A DNA stretch of 34,919 bases, taken from IMG/VR virus record IMGVR_UViG_3300045919_000200, positions 1 through 34,919 of that record. The stretch is one strand, 5' to 3'. This document shows positions 1-6,307 of the stretch, piece by piece (the stretch's first letter is position 1; each line of letters begins with the position of its first letter). This DNA comes from a virus. The position numbers were made by a program, and so were the translations under genes. A model generated the notes under the pieces. It was given only the letters and a program-made list of their open reading frames with translations, searched no databases and was not told the DNA's origin.

Positions 1-125
1 GTGCGCTCGATGTGGTCCTTGGCGACGGCCTTGGCGGTCTCGGGGTCAGGTGCCTCGATGAAGAGGACGTGTTGGCGGTGCTGGAAGTGCGGGCACTCCT
101 GCCACTTGATGCGGAATTCGGGCAT
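1..125 (-). CDS. Small unknown phage protein, 3' end cut by window edge
   Basis: The ATG is at 125 on the minus strand and the frame stays open for 41 codons to base 1, so the C-terminus is missing. The visible part starts MPEFRIKWQECPHFQHRQH and continues into a region rich in Glu, Ala and Asp (EAPDPETAKAVAKDH). I do not recognise the family. Upstream of the ATG is a weak purine-rich stretch (AAGAGAAT). Its first bases lie only 13 nt from the attachment region. A phage-type leftward gene on this side of the tRNA fragment is part of the argument that both flanks are phage DNA. Confidence 0.6.
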   Translation of the reverse strand, partial: MPEFRIKWQECPHFQHRQHVLFIEAPDPETAKAVAKDHIER

Positions 126-139
126 GGTCGATTCTCTTA

Positions 140-159
140 CGTCATAGTTTTCGTCATAG
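140..159 (+). promoter_or_regulatory. Left arm-type repeats, candidate integrase binding sites
   Basis: CGTCATAG occurs at 140-147 and again at 152-159, a 12-bp period. The same octamer, with the same 12-bp period and orientation, occurs on the other side of the tRNA fragment. Paired direct repeats flanking a core are typical of arm-type sites bound by the N-terminal domain of tyrosine integrases. The assignment is an inference from geometry. Confidence 0.6.
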
Positions 160-203
160 GCCCTCGCGGACCCGCATGGATGCTGGCTCTCCCGACGAAA
201 CCG

Positions 204-253
204 TCACCTTGACATGGTGGGGGTCGATGGTTCGAGTCCATTCGCGCCTACCA
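204..253 (+). other. 3' portion of tRNA-Val(GAC): attP core identity block
   Basis: The bases form an anticodon arm (TCACC, loop TTGACAT, GGTGG) with anticodon GAC at 211-213. A variable loop, a T arm (GATGG, loop TTCGAGT, CCATT), a 3' acceptor strand CGCGCCT, discriminator A and an encoded CCA (251-253) follow. The 5' acceptor strand and D arm are absent: the bases before 204 do not resemble a tRNA. This is therefore a partial tRNA copy, as phages carry to restore the gene they enter, and not a functional tRNA gene. The sequence is close to tRNA-Val(GAC) of Burkholderiales as I recall it. Confidence 0.85.
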
Positions 254-296
254 ATCTTCAGGGGTTCCAGGTAAGGGACCACTAACAGATTGGTAG
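248..296. repeat. 10-bp inverted repeat at the end of the att core
   Basis: CTACCAATCT at 248-257 and its exact complement AGATTGGTAG at 287-296 are separated by 29 nt. Inside them GGTTCC and GGGACC can pair with one G-U. The left arm includes the tRNA CCA end. It may be an integrase or accessory-protein site, or a hairpin in a leader. There is no U-tract, so a terminator is unlikely. Confidence 0.6.
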
Positions 297-332
297 TAAA
301 CCGGTGTCAACAGGCCTTAGAACGGGCCAGTA

Positions 333-352
333 CGCCATAGCTGGCGTCATAG
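333..352 (+). promoter_or_regulatory. Right arm-type repeats, candidate integrase binding sites
   Basis: CGCCATAG at 333-340 and CGTCATAG at 345-352 match the left pair in sequence, orientation and 12-bp spacing, with one mismatch in the first copy. They lie just before the stop codon of the next leftward gene (357). With the left pair they bracket the tRNA-derived core, as expected for an attP. Confidence 0.6.
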
Positions 353-356
353 CGGT

Positions 357-1106
357 CTAAGACCGATACCACTGAGCCCGCAGTGCTCGCGCCCAGGCCG
401 GGTGCTGGCTGTCGCCGTAGACCTCGTCGTAGTGGTCGGTGCTCGTGAGGCGCACCTTCGCGAACTCGCCGCGTGCTTTGGTGTCGATCGTGATGGTGAG
501 GATGTCGTCGTCTTCGCCGTCGGGGATCTTCAGCGCAGCACCCTTGCCGAAGTGGTCGCCGCTCCAGCCCAGGCTCGCACAGTTGCTCTCGCCACCGTAC
601 CGGCGCAGTGCATCGCGGTAGCCCAGGTTGAGCAGGCTGGCCACGCGGGTGCAGCTCGTGGTGAGGTAGGCCTGGTCGAGTCCGTTCGCACTGTCGCGCA
701 TGTCCTCGCGCATCGCCTTGGAGAAGCTGTCGACCGCTCGCTTGATGGTGCCGAGGATCGAGGTGCTGTACTCCCACATCGGCCCCACGCGCGGCACGCT
801 GATATCGCCGACGTAGTCGTCGTTCGATCCGCGCAGCGCGTCGAACAGATCGCGGCCCAGGTTGTGAGCGCTGTCGCCCGACCAGACCTGGATCACGCCA
901 GGGTCCACACGCAGAGCAATGGCGCGGCCGAAGGCCATGCACTCGTCGGCGAACACGCCTTTGTCGGTGAGGCCATGCTCCAGCATGTCGTGGAAGAAGC
1001 CACCAGCGGAGACGGGGTTGAAGTCGGCGCTGCGCGGAATCCAGACGGGAATCCAGCCTGAGCCCGTGTCGTGATCGGCCCAGATGAATCGGCGCATGAC
1101 TTTCAT
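357..1106 (-). CDS. Unknown phage protein, 249 residues
   Basis: This is the last gene of the leftward operon before attP. Its ATG overlaps the stop of the preceding gene by 4 nt (ATGA at 1103-1106), which fixes the start. The protein begins MKVMRRFIWADHDTGSG, has no signal peptide or membrane segment, and has an acidic stretch near residue 200 (DGEDDD). I recognise no domain. Its position downstream of int suggests lysogeny-related or accessory expression, but no function can be assigned. Confidence 0.8.
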   Translation of the reverse strand: MKVMRRFIWADHDTGSGWIPVWIPRSADFNPVSAGGFFHDMLEHGLTDKGVFADECMAFGRAIALRVDPGVIQVWSGDSAHNLGRDLFDALRGSNDDYVGDISVPRVGPMWEYSTSILGTIKRAVDSFSKAMREDMRDSANGLDQAYLTTSCTRVASLLNLGYRDALRRYGGESNCASLGWSGDHFGKGAALKIPDGEDDDILTITIDTKARGEFAKVRLTSTDHYDEVYGDSQHPAWARALRAQWYRS

Positions 1107-1615
1107 GCGACCGTCGCCGGATCAGCGCGCCGGAGCCAGCCGGCACGGGTGTCGCCGAGGCGGCTATCGAGTTCGTCTTCGGTCTCAGGATGAAGGTGGA
1201 AGTCGTTGACCAGGCGCACGTAGAGGGCGAGCCAGAAGTGCGCGATCATCCGGTTGGGGTGTTTGTAGCCGAGGATTTCGACGGCGTGCATGAAGTGCAT
1301 CTGGTAGTGATGCGGCAGCGCATCCACGTTGCGCAGGTAGTCTTCGACGTGAACCTGCATGCGGTCGGTCCAGTGGTCGAGGTCATCTTCGCCTTGTAGT
1401 GAAGGGCCGGTGAATGAGCCGCCGTTCGGGCTGATCGGGTCGGTGAGCACCTCTCCGTCCATCGCGGAGAGCAGTACACAGCGGCGATACCAGCGCAGCA
1501 GCATCTTGGCGCCGCCACCGTACTTGGGTGAGCCATCGGGGCCTCGGATCGCGGCGAGAAGGACGCTCTGCTGCATCATCGAGATGCCGTGGGTCCAAGT
1601 CTGGGTGACGTTCAC
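1103..1615 (-). CDS. Unknown phage protein, 170 residues, GTG start
   Basis: The frame is open further upstream into the integrase gene. The GTG at 1615 is chosen because it makes a GTGA overlap with the integrase stop and has a GGAAG ribosome site about 6 nt before it. The product begins MNVTQTWTHGISMMQQ and is probably mostly helical, with a His- and Trp-rich middle (HHYQMHFMHAVEILGYKH). I do not recognise the family. It is translationally coupled to int on one side and to the 249-residue gene on the other. Confidence 0.8.
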   Translation of the reverse strand: MNVTQTWTHGISMMQQSVLLAAIRGPDGSPKYGGGAKMLLRWYRRCVLLSAMDGEVLTDPISPNGGSFTGPSLQGEDDLDHWTDRMQVHVEDYLRNVDALPHHYQMHFMHAVEILGYKHPNRMIAHFWLALYVRLVNDFHLHPETEDELDSRLGDTRAGWLRRADPATVA

Positions 1616-2649
1616 GTCTGCTTCCTTGTGTTGCCGGCATAGCCGGCGAGGTGTCCTGGGGAGTGGTGGGCGTAGCGCTCCACCATACGGGGGTCTTTCC
1701 AACTGCCGAGCTTCTGCAGCACTTCCTTCGGCGTGCCGTTCTGCATGTGCCAGGTGGCCCATGTGTGCCGCAGGCCATGCCACACGAAGCCGACGTAGTG
1801 GCTGCTGCCGTCCTTGACCACGTAGCTGCCCAGCTCGGCGCGCACGCAGGCAGCCATGAAGGCTGTCTTCATCGAGTCGATGGCCGCGCCACGGAACGGG
1901 AAGACGAAGGGCGAGGTCGTGGGCTCAGCGCCGCGCTTCTTCCTCGGGAGGTAGGTGAGGCCCTGCTGCCCCGTCAGGACGGCGAGCGCCGTATCGTTGA
2001 GCGGCACGCCATGTGCGTCACCGGCCTTCATGTCCTCGGCCTCGATCCACACCAGGCGGCGCTCCAGGCTGACCCGCTCCCAGGTGAGTCCGAAGACGTT
2101 CTCCTGGCGCAGGCCGGTCTCGATGGCGAACAGGGCGGCTGGCTTCAGGTGGGGCGGCAGCTCGGCGTAGAGGCGGTCCCACTGCTCGTGGGTCAGCCAG
2201 TCGCGCGGCTTGACCTTCTTGTCGCGGCGCACGGCCAGCAGCGGTGGGTTCGGCAGCCAGCCTGCCGTCTTGGCCAGGTTGAGGATGGCCGCGATCATCG
2301 TGCGGTAGCGCATGTAGGTGCCCGCCGTGCGGCAGAAGCTCAGCGCTGCGTCCACGTTTTCGCGGGTCACGTCGGCCAGCGCGCGGTCGGGGTAGAGCCG
2401 GCCGAATTTGGCCAGGCTGAGCAGCTCGCTCTCGCTGCGTTCCTCGACGTTGCACCAGGCCGCGACCGCAGCGCCCCAGGTGTGGCCAGCCGCATCGGGC
2501 ACGGCAGCCCACAGCTCTACCTTGATCTGGTCGTGGCGCTTTTGCGCTTTGCTGCGATCCGTTGTTCTAGTTGAGCGACGTACCCGGCCACCGGCATGGC
2601 CGATGTCTGCCCACCAGATTTCACTGCCCGGCTGCTTGTAGAGCGACAC
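1612..2649 (-). CDS. int: Tyrosine-family site-specific integrase
   Basis: This enzyme recombines attP with the bacterial attB, here most likely the 3' end of tRNA-Val(GAC). It is 345 residues, a normal length for a phage integrase. The catalytic set is visible: Arg181 in TGLRQENV, a candidate Lys208, His291 and Arg294 in HGLRHTW, and the nucleophile Tyr326 in MVERYAHHS. The start is the GTG at 2649, which has AAGGAG 6 nt upstream. An upstream ATG at 2715 has no ribosome site. The first 133 nt overlap the 3' end of the excisionase-like gene in another frame. The family is certain; the tRNA target is inferred from the nearby att core. Confidence 0.95.
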   Translation of the reverse strand: MSLYKQPGSEIWWADIGHAGGRVRRSTRTTDRSKAQKRHDQIKVELWAAVPDAAGHTWGAAVAAWCNVEERSESELLSLAKFGRLYPDRALADVTRENVDAALSFCRTAGTYMRYRTMIAAILNLAKTAGWLPNPPLLAVRRDKKVKPRDWLTHEQWDRLYAELPPHLKPAALFAIETGLRQENVFGLTWERVSLERRLVWIEAEDMKAGDAHGVPLNDTALAVLTGQQGLTYLPRKKRGAEPTTSPFVFPFRGAAIDSMKTAFMAACVRAELGSYVVKDGSSHYVGFVWHGLRHTWATWHMQNGTPKEVLQKLGSWKDPRMVERYAHHSPGHLAGYAGNTRKQT

Positions 2650-2822
2650 GGCTTCTCCTTCACGTACTCGCCACGCAGGAAGGCGAGTAGGTCTGCTTCG
2701 ATGAACACCCAGCACTTGCCGGGCTTCGCGCCAGGGAACTTGCCCTTGGCCGCACCGTCGCGCAGGGTGTCGGGATGAAGGCGCAGCAGCGCAGCTGCAG
2801 CCTTCAGGTCGAGGGTGATCAC
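2517..2822 (-). CDS. xis: Excisionase-like helix-turn-helix protein
   Basis: The 101-residue protein starts MITLDLKAAAALLRLHPDTLR and continues to a WVF segment. This is the compact MerR-like winged HTH (HTH_17 type) of phage excisionases and recombination directionality factors. Basic residues near 44-70 and a Gly-Ser-Thr-rich tail (CRST, GGQTS) resemble tails of other phage proteins found next to integrases. It lies directly upstream of int and overlaps its 5' end by 133 nt, which would couple their expression. Its probable role is to bend attP/attR DNA and bias the integrase towards excision. A repressor-like role is possible. Confidence 0.75.
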   Translation of the reverse strand: MITLDLKAAAALLRLHPDTLRDGAAKGKFPGAKPGKCWVFIEADLLAFLRGEYVKEKPCRSTSSRAVKSGGQTSAMPVAGYVAQLEQRIAAKRKSATTRSR

Positions 2823-2824
2823 GG

Positions 2825-3043
2825 TCAGTTCATGTCCATGTTGCGCGGTGCCACCAGTGCGGCCAGGGGCATGGTCTTCAGGGCCTTTTCGAGCTGCTCC
2901 TTCACCAGCACCAGGGATTCGTAGGTGACCGGCACCTGGTGCGGCATGTGCAGGCCCTTCATGACGAGGGCCTGGGCCAGGCGGTGCTTGATCACCGCCT
3001 GTCTGCGCAGCTCACGATTGAAGCGGCGGTCGCCCTCGATCAC
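2825..3043 (-). CDS. Small unknown protein, 72 residues
   Basis: The GTG at 3043 overlaps the stop of the gene upstream (GTGA), and the stop lies 2 nt before the excisionase-like gene. The frame is open further upstream, but that part is the shadow of the previous gene. The product starts MIEGDRRFNRELRRQ and is predicted helical and basic at the N-terminus. A Leu/Lys-rich middle (LVLVKEQLEKALK) follows. No family is recognised. Confidence 0.7.
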   Translation of the reverse strand: MIEGDRRFNRELRRQAVIKHRLAQALVMKGLHMPHQVPVTYESLVLVKEQLEKALKTMPLAALVAPRNMDMN

Positions 3044-3309
3044 TTCGGGGCCTCGACCAGGCCACCGCGCACGGAGAGGGCCCACGACTTGCCGGTCGAG
3101 ACCAGCTTGGGCTCGTGGTTCAGGAGCGCCAGGATGCCTTCCTTGTCGGCCTGGACTTCGACCTCGTTGACGGTGATCTCGGTCCATTCGACCTTGGGGC
3201 GGCTCTTGGCGAAGTCGTGGGCTTCCTTCTGGGTGCCGGCGAAGGAGTGTTCGGCGTCAGCGGGCTCCGAGCCTTGCTTGCCGGGGAAGGTCACTTGAAA
3301 GGCTTTCAT
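3040..3309 (-). CDS. Small unknown protein, 89 residues
   Basis: The ATG at 3309 begins MKAFQVTFPGKQGSEPADAEH, with a purine-rich GAGACC 6-7 nt upstream. The stop overlaps the next gene by 4 nt. The sequence alternates charged and hydrophobic residues, suggesting a small alpha/beta fold, and I do not recognise it. The reading frame stays open in phase back to a GTG at 3651, which gives a longer 203-residue candidate listed separately. Confidence 0.7.
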   Translation of the reverse strand: MKAFQVTFPGKQGSEPADAEHSFAGTQKEAHDFAKSRPKVEWTEITVNEVEVQADKEGILALLNHEPKLVSTGKSWALSVRGGLVEAPK

Positions 3310-3319
3310 GGTTCTGGTC

Positions 3320-3556
3320 TCAGGGTTGGGTGGAAGAGGGGTCGCGCTGGGCCTGGATGAGGGCTTCCTTGGCCCTGTCGCGCTTGGGGAGGGGGCACCA
3401 GCCGAGATAGCGGTCGTTGTCGCGCCAGGTGCCCCTGACGTTGACGCCGCCAGGGGTGAGGAGCTGGACGGTCGCGCCACCGGGCGGCGTGGGGTCGCCG
3501 GCTGCGGGGTAGCGGTAGTACAGCTCGTCGGTAGTGATGACTTTGGTGTCAGGCAT
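3320..3556 (-). CDS. Small unknown protein, 78 residues
   Basis: The protein starts MPDTKVITTDELYYRYPAAG, with third codon positions almost all G or C, which supports this frame as coding. It has several Tyr and Trp residues, a Pro/Gly-rich centre and a basic C-terminal part (LPKRDRAKEALIQ). No ribosome site is clear before the ATG at 3556, and a longer version from 3622 cannot be excluded. It ends 10 nt before the 89-residue gene. No family is recognised. Confidence 0.65.
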   Translation of the reverse strand: MPDTKVITTDELYYRYPAAGDPTPPGGATVQLLTPGGVNVRGTWRDNDRYLGWCPLPKRDRAKEALIQAQRDPSSTQP

Positions 3557-3652
3557 CGCGGGCAGGGGTTGATGAAGTAGCCGTAGGAGTGGTGGCAGCC
3601 GAGACAGCTCCACCCCATCCACGGAAAGATGGGGTGGAACGGGGTGGTCACT

Positions 3653-3835
3653 TCATGTACCTTCTCGCGGCTGGTTGCTGATGACCGGCACGTACTTCGT
3701 TACCTCACGCTCGCGATTGAGTGCTTCGAGGATGGCGTCCAGCTCGGCCTGGCCAGCAGCGATGCACACATGGTCGCCCTCGGCGTCGATCACGTCGAGG
3801 GAGTACCAGGTGCGGCGGCGGAAAGGGCCTTTCAC
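3653..3835 (-). CDS. Small unknown protein, 60 residues
   Basis: The GTG at 3835 forms a GTGA overlap with the upstream stop. The product starts MKGPFRRRTWYSLDVIDAEGDH and ends in a charged tail (NQPREGT). The middle (AAGQAELDAILEALNRE) looks helical. The family is not recognised. An upstream in-phase extension to 4099 is the antiparallel-frame shadow of the previous gene and was discarded. Confidence 0.65.
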   Translation of the reverse strand: MKGPFRRRTWYSLDVIDAEGDHVCIAAGQAELDAILEALNREREVTKYVPVISNQPREGT

Positions 3836-4257
3836 TTCAGGGCTCCCCGCAGGGCTTCCTTGGCGATCAAGTTCAGCTTGATGGTCATCTCGGAATCCAT
3901 GCGATCCTTGATGCGCTTGTCGAGGTCCGCGATCATCGGAGCCATCGCTTCGGACATGTACTTGTAGAACGCAGTGCGGACCGCCTCGGTCGTCAGAACC
4001 TGCAGCTTCTTCTCGTAGTCGTCGCTGAGCTTGATGCCAGTCCAGACCTTGGAGGTCAGGCCCTCTTTGTCGAGAGCGTCTTTGACCGTCTTGCTGCATT
4101 GCTCGCCGATGTAGGCTCGGGTCTTGGTCAGCTCGTGGTCGACCAGTTTGCGCACCGTCTCGTTGATGACGGCCTGCTGCAGTTCCAGGTGGATCTCGCT
4201 GCCCTCAGGGAAGAGGGCAGCCAGGGCGGGAGCGTCGAGCTTGAGTTGGATGCTCAT
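3832..4257 (-). CDS. Unknown, mainly helical protein, 141 residues
   Basis: The ATG at 4257 overlaps the ligase stop (ATGA). The product is rich in Lys, Glu, Leu and Ala with long amphipathic stretches (ETVRKLVDHELTKTR, MIADLDKRIKDRMDSE), consistent with coiled coils and oligomer formation. It has no signal or membrane segment. Its position directly behind the DNA ligase suggests a nucleic-acid role, but that is context only. Confidence 0.75.
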   Translation of the reverse strand: MSIQLKLDAPALAALFPEGSEIHLELQQAVINETVRKLVDHELTKTRAYIGEQCSKTVKDALDKEGLTSKVWTGIKLSDDYEKKLQVLTTEAVRTAFYKYMSEAMAPMIADLDKRIKDRMDSEMTIKLNLIAKEALRGALK

Positions 4258-5186
4258 GCTGCTACCTTGTCGTTTTTGGACCGCAGGGAGTGGAACGTGG
4301 GGAAGCGCGGCAGATCCTTGACGCCCTTCGGGAAGTGCCGGTACTTGATCGTCTGACCGATCAGCGCCTTCGGGTTTTTGAAGTACGCCAGGCGGTCGTC
4401 GTGCGGCATCGCGCCGGCACCGACCGTGATCTTCTTGCCGGTCTTCTCGTCGCGGCACGTCATCGAACCCACCATGCCGTTGGGCACGAGGTTCTCGGCA
4501 TGCGAGCTGCGTTCGGTGCGGCCCAGGCTGTTGGTGGTGGCCTCGTTGTCGTTGCGGTTGCCCTCGATGATGGCGAGCACCGTGGCGTCTTCTTCGACGA
4601 AGCGCTTGATGCGCAGCAGCCCGCCTTCGCGCGGAGTGCTGCGGCCCTGCTTGTGGGTGCCGTGTGGGTCGCGGATGATCGTGCCCTCATAGCCATCGGC
4701 CAGCCACTGAGCGTCGAGGGTGTAGAGTTGCTCCAGGGTCTGCACCAGAAAGTACGGGATGATGCGCAGCACGTCGGCGAACTGCGGGTACTTGAAGCAG
4801 ACCTCGTTGTGGCGCTCGGTCAGCGCCAGCAGCCGGTCCATGTACTGCATGGCCACGGTGTCGGGCGTGACGTAGTCGAACAGCCACCAGTCGATCTTCG
4901 GCTCGCCCTCGATGCGGTTCAGCGCGCCAGTCGTGGCGCGGCACAGTGCCGGGTCGGTCGGACTGCCGAAGGCCAGTTCACCATCGAAGCCGAGCGTGCC
5001 TGGTGACGAGTAGAAACCCGTTGTGTAGATGTTCTTGAACGGGTCCAACGAGCGGCCGATCAGTCCGCCCTGCATGTTGAGACCGCGAAAGCCGTCGATC
5101 TTGGGCTCGGCGATCAGCGGGAAGGTCAGTTTGGACTCGACGTAGTTCTCGGCGAGCATGGGCTTGATGCGGGGGTGGAAGGTCAT
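4254..5186 (-). CDS. ATP-dependent DNA ligase
   Basis: This enzyme seals nicks through an enzyme-AMP intermediate. The 310-residue length fits minimal phage ligases of the T7 type. Motif I is AEPKIDGFRG with Lys29 as the adenylated residue. Motif III is GFDGEL, IIIa WWLFDYV, IV EGTIIRDPHG and V LLRIKRF. The C-terminal 90 residues would form the OB fold (VGSMTCRDEKTGKKITVGAG). It is coupled by 4-nt overlaps on both sides. It probably joins Okazaki fragments together with the phage Pol A and primase-helicase. A 3'-phosphatase-like gene at 22167-22637 could prepare ends for it. Confidence 0.93.
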   Translation of the reverse strand: MTFHPRIKPMLAENYVESKLTFPLIAEPKIDGFRGLNMQGGLIGRSLDPFKNIYTTGFYSSPGTLGFDGELAFGSPTDPALCRATTGALNRIEGEPKIDWWLFDYVTPDTVAMQYMDRLLALTERHNEVCFKYPQFADVLRIIPYFLVQTLEQLYTLDAQWLADGYEGTIIRDPHGTHKQGRSTPREGGLLRIKRFVEEDATVLAIIEGNRNDNEATTNSLGRTERSSHAENLVPNGMVGSMTCRDEKTGKKITVGAGAMPHDDRLAYFKNPKALIGQTIKYRHFPKGVKDLPRFPTFHSLRSKNDKVAA

Positions 5187-5383
5187 GAGTTTTCCTTGAC
5201 GAGAGTACGCACACGCTCCAAGTGCTCGGTGTCGCAGAAGATGCGTGTGCGGTTGTTGGGCCAGGGTTCGCTGTAGAACGCTCGTCCTTCGCTAACGAGT
5301 TTTGCTGCAACGAGTGAAGCGACTTCGGTGTCCATCGGCACGTTGCGTAGCTCGCCGATGAGAGACCTCACGACGAGCGTCAC
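5183..5383 (-). CDS. Small unknown protein, 66 residues
   Basis: The GTG at 5383 overlaps the upstream stop and the gene's own stop overlaps the ligase start, so it is locked between the two. The protein begins MTLVVRSLIGELRNVPMDTEV and contains the segment FYSEPWPNNRTRIFCDTEH. No domain is recognised. Coupling to the ligase suggests co-expression. Confidence 0.7.
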   Translation of the reverse strand: MTLVVRSLIGELRNVPMDTEVASLVAAKLVSEGRAFYSEPWPNNRTRIFCDTEHLERVRTLVKENS

Positions 5384-5577
5384 CCTTCCACCACTGTGGG
5401 GAAGTTGGCGATGTCTGCGGGTGTGGCCGGGCCGCAGTCGATCCAGCCGAGGCCGACCCAGTCCTTGCGGTGACCGTTGTCGATCACGGAGGAGTAGATG
5501 TCCTCGTTGCCGACGACCATGCGCATCGTGCTGAGCTGGTCACGCTTGACGGTCCTGTTGATCAGGTCGGGGTTCAT
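5380..5577 (-). CDS. Small unknown protein, 65 residues
   Basis: The ATG at 5577 overlaps the upstream stop (ATGA) and has AAGGA 8-9 nt upstream. The protein starts MNPDLINRTVKRDQLSTMRM and ends with a Trp/Gly-rich part (WVGLGWIDCGPATPAD). I do not recognise it. A longer frame to 5832 is a shadow of the previous gene. Confidence 0.7.
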   Translation of the reverse strand: MNPDLINRTVKRDQLSTMRMVVGNEDIYSSVIDNGHRKDWVGLGWIDCGPATPADIANFPTVVEG

Positions 5578-5816
5578 GTGGTGTGTCCTTGGGAAATGAG
5601 TTGCAGAGCCCGCAGCGCCGTGGGGTTGCCGGCCTTGGCCTGGGCAATGACGTAGCGGGTGACGATGTCGGCGTTGCGCGCTGCGAGGGTGAACTTGAGC
5701 GGCAGCACCTGACGACCGACGCGCTTGGTCTTCGCGTCGTAGACCTCGACTAGCGTCCAGCCCTGCTTGGCCGCGAGTTCGGTCTCTGAGTCTGTCAATA
5801 GATCGTTCTTCGACAT
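5574..5816 (-). CDS. Small unknown protein, 80 residues
   Basis: The start is set at the ATG at 5816 (MSKNDLLTDSETELAAKQG), the first after a strong terminator hairpin. No ribosome site is obvious, and a TTG ten codons upstream would start inside the hairpin, which is unlikely. The C-terminal half (NADIVTRYVIAQAKAG) looks helical. Family unknown. It is the first gene of the segment that runs without gaps through the ligase. Confidence 0.65.
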   Translation of the reverse strand: MSKNDLLTDSETELAAKQGWTLVEVYDAKTKRVGRQVLPLKFTLAARNADIVTRYVIAQAKAGNPTALRALQLISQGHTT

Positions 5817-5830
5817 GAGAGTTGGAGCGC

Positions 5831-5855
5831 AAAGAAAGGCCGGCAACGCCGGCCT
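5831..5855 (-). terminator. Rho-independent terminator, leftward
   Basis: Read leftward, AGGCCGGC (5855-5848), loop GTT and GCCGGCCT (5844-5837) form a perfect 8-bp stem followed by a U-rich run (TTCTTT). It lies 12 nt past the stop of the 137-residue gene and before the next start at 5816, so it would limit read-through into the ligase block unless antitermination acts. Confidence 0.8.
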
Positions 5856-5866
5856 GGTCAGGGAGT

Positions 5867-6280
5867 TCAGGGCTTGGTGCGGATGCTGATCAGCAGGTTC
5901 GGCAGCTCGATGGTGATCGTGCTGCCTTCCTCAGTGATGAGCACGGACGGACGGTCGGCCAGGATGCGGGGCGTGTAGGTCTTGCCTTCGGTGTGAGCGT
6001 TATGTTCAGGGATACCGAGTGCGGCGTGAAGTTGCGGGCCGCGCGGACCTTTCCATGAGTACATCCAGCGAGCACGCGAGTTGTCGGCTTTCGGGGCCTG
6101 GTGTCGCAGTACCTTGCCCTTGCGCCACAGACCGCCGAGATAGTCGCTGACGCGGTTGACAGAAGCCGCGTGTTTACGGATCTCGGGCATGTCGAAAATC
6201 GTGACGCAATCCAAGGGTTCGGTGGCTGCCTTTAGGATTGATTCAAGGGCTGGGAACAGCCCGTCTTCGTTCGTGCGCAT
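5867..6280 (-). CDS. Unknown protein with winged-helix-like N-terminal half, 137 residues
   Basis: The protein starts MRTNEDGLFPALESILKAA. Residues about 25-70 (FDMPEIRKHAASVNRVSDYLGGLWRKGKVL) look like a helix-turn-helix followed by a wing, seen in several small phage proteins. The C-terminus is a beta-rich tail (TITIELPNLLISI). No ribosome site is clear before the ATG at 6280. It is followed by a terminator. A DNA-binding role is plausible but unproven. Confidence 0.7.
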   Translation of the reverse strand: MRTNEDGLFPALESILKAATEPLDCVTIFDMPEIRKHAASVNRVSDYLGGLWRKGKVLRHQAPKADNSRARWMYSWKGPRGPQLHAALGIPEHNAHTEGKTYTPRILADRPSVLITEEGSTITIELPNLLISIRTKP

Positions 6281-6307
6281 GGTGCCGCTTGGTGGTGAGG
6301 ACTTCGT

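Larger units (their letters stand above)
126..356. other. Phage attachment site region (attP) without genes
   Basis: This 231-base gap separates the left-edge gene from the integration block and has no convincing gene. It holds a 3' tRNA-Val(GAC) fragment (204-253), two pairs of CGYCATAG direct repeats placed on either side of it, and a 10-bp inverted repeat that starts in the last bases of the tRNA fragment. A tyrosine integrase is encoded 1.25 kb away. Together these make an attP for integration into the 3' end of tRNA-Val. The 5' half of the tRNA is not present on the left, so the fragment is not a junction with a restored host tRNA. Confidence 0.8.
3040..3651 (-). other. Longer in-phase ORF with an N-terminal CXXC-X10-CXXC zinc ribbon
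   Basis: From the GTG at 3651, 1 nt after the previous stop and with GAAGG 8 nt upstream, an open frame of 203 codons runs into the 89-residue gene above. Its first 33 residues hold Cys16-X2-Cys19 and Cys30-X2-Cys33, a convincing zinc ribbon. The middle (about 40-112) is low-complexity Pro/Ser/Thr and lies over the 78-residue gene in another frame, so it is probably a shadow. Either a real zinc-ribbon protein is translated here or a small gene has lost its stop by a frameshift. Confidence 0.3.

Noticed and set aside
204-253. Complete tRNA-Val gene
   Set aside because: The 5' acceptor strand and D arm are missing, so it cannot fold as a tRNA; it is an attachment-site fragment.
1625-1645. GCCGGC-ATA-GCCGGC hairpin as terminator
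   Set aside because: It lies inside the integrase coding sequence and lacks a U-run.
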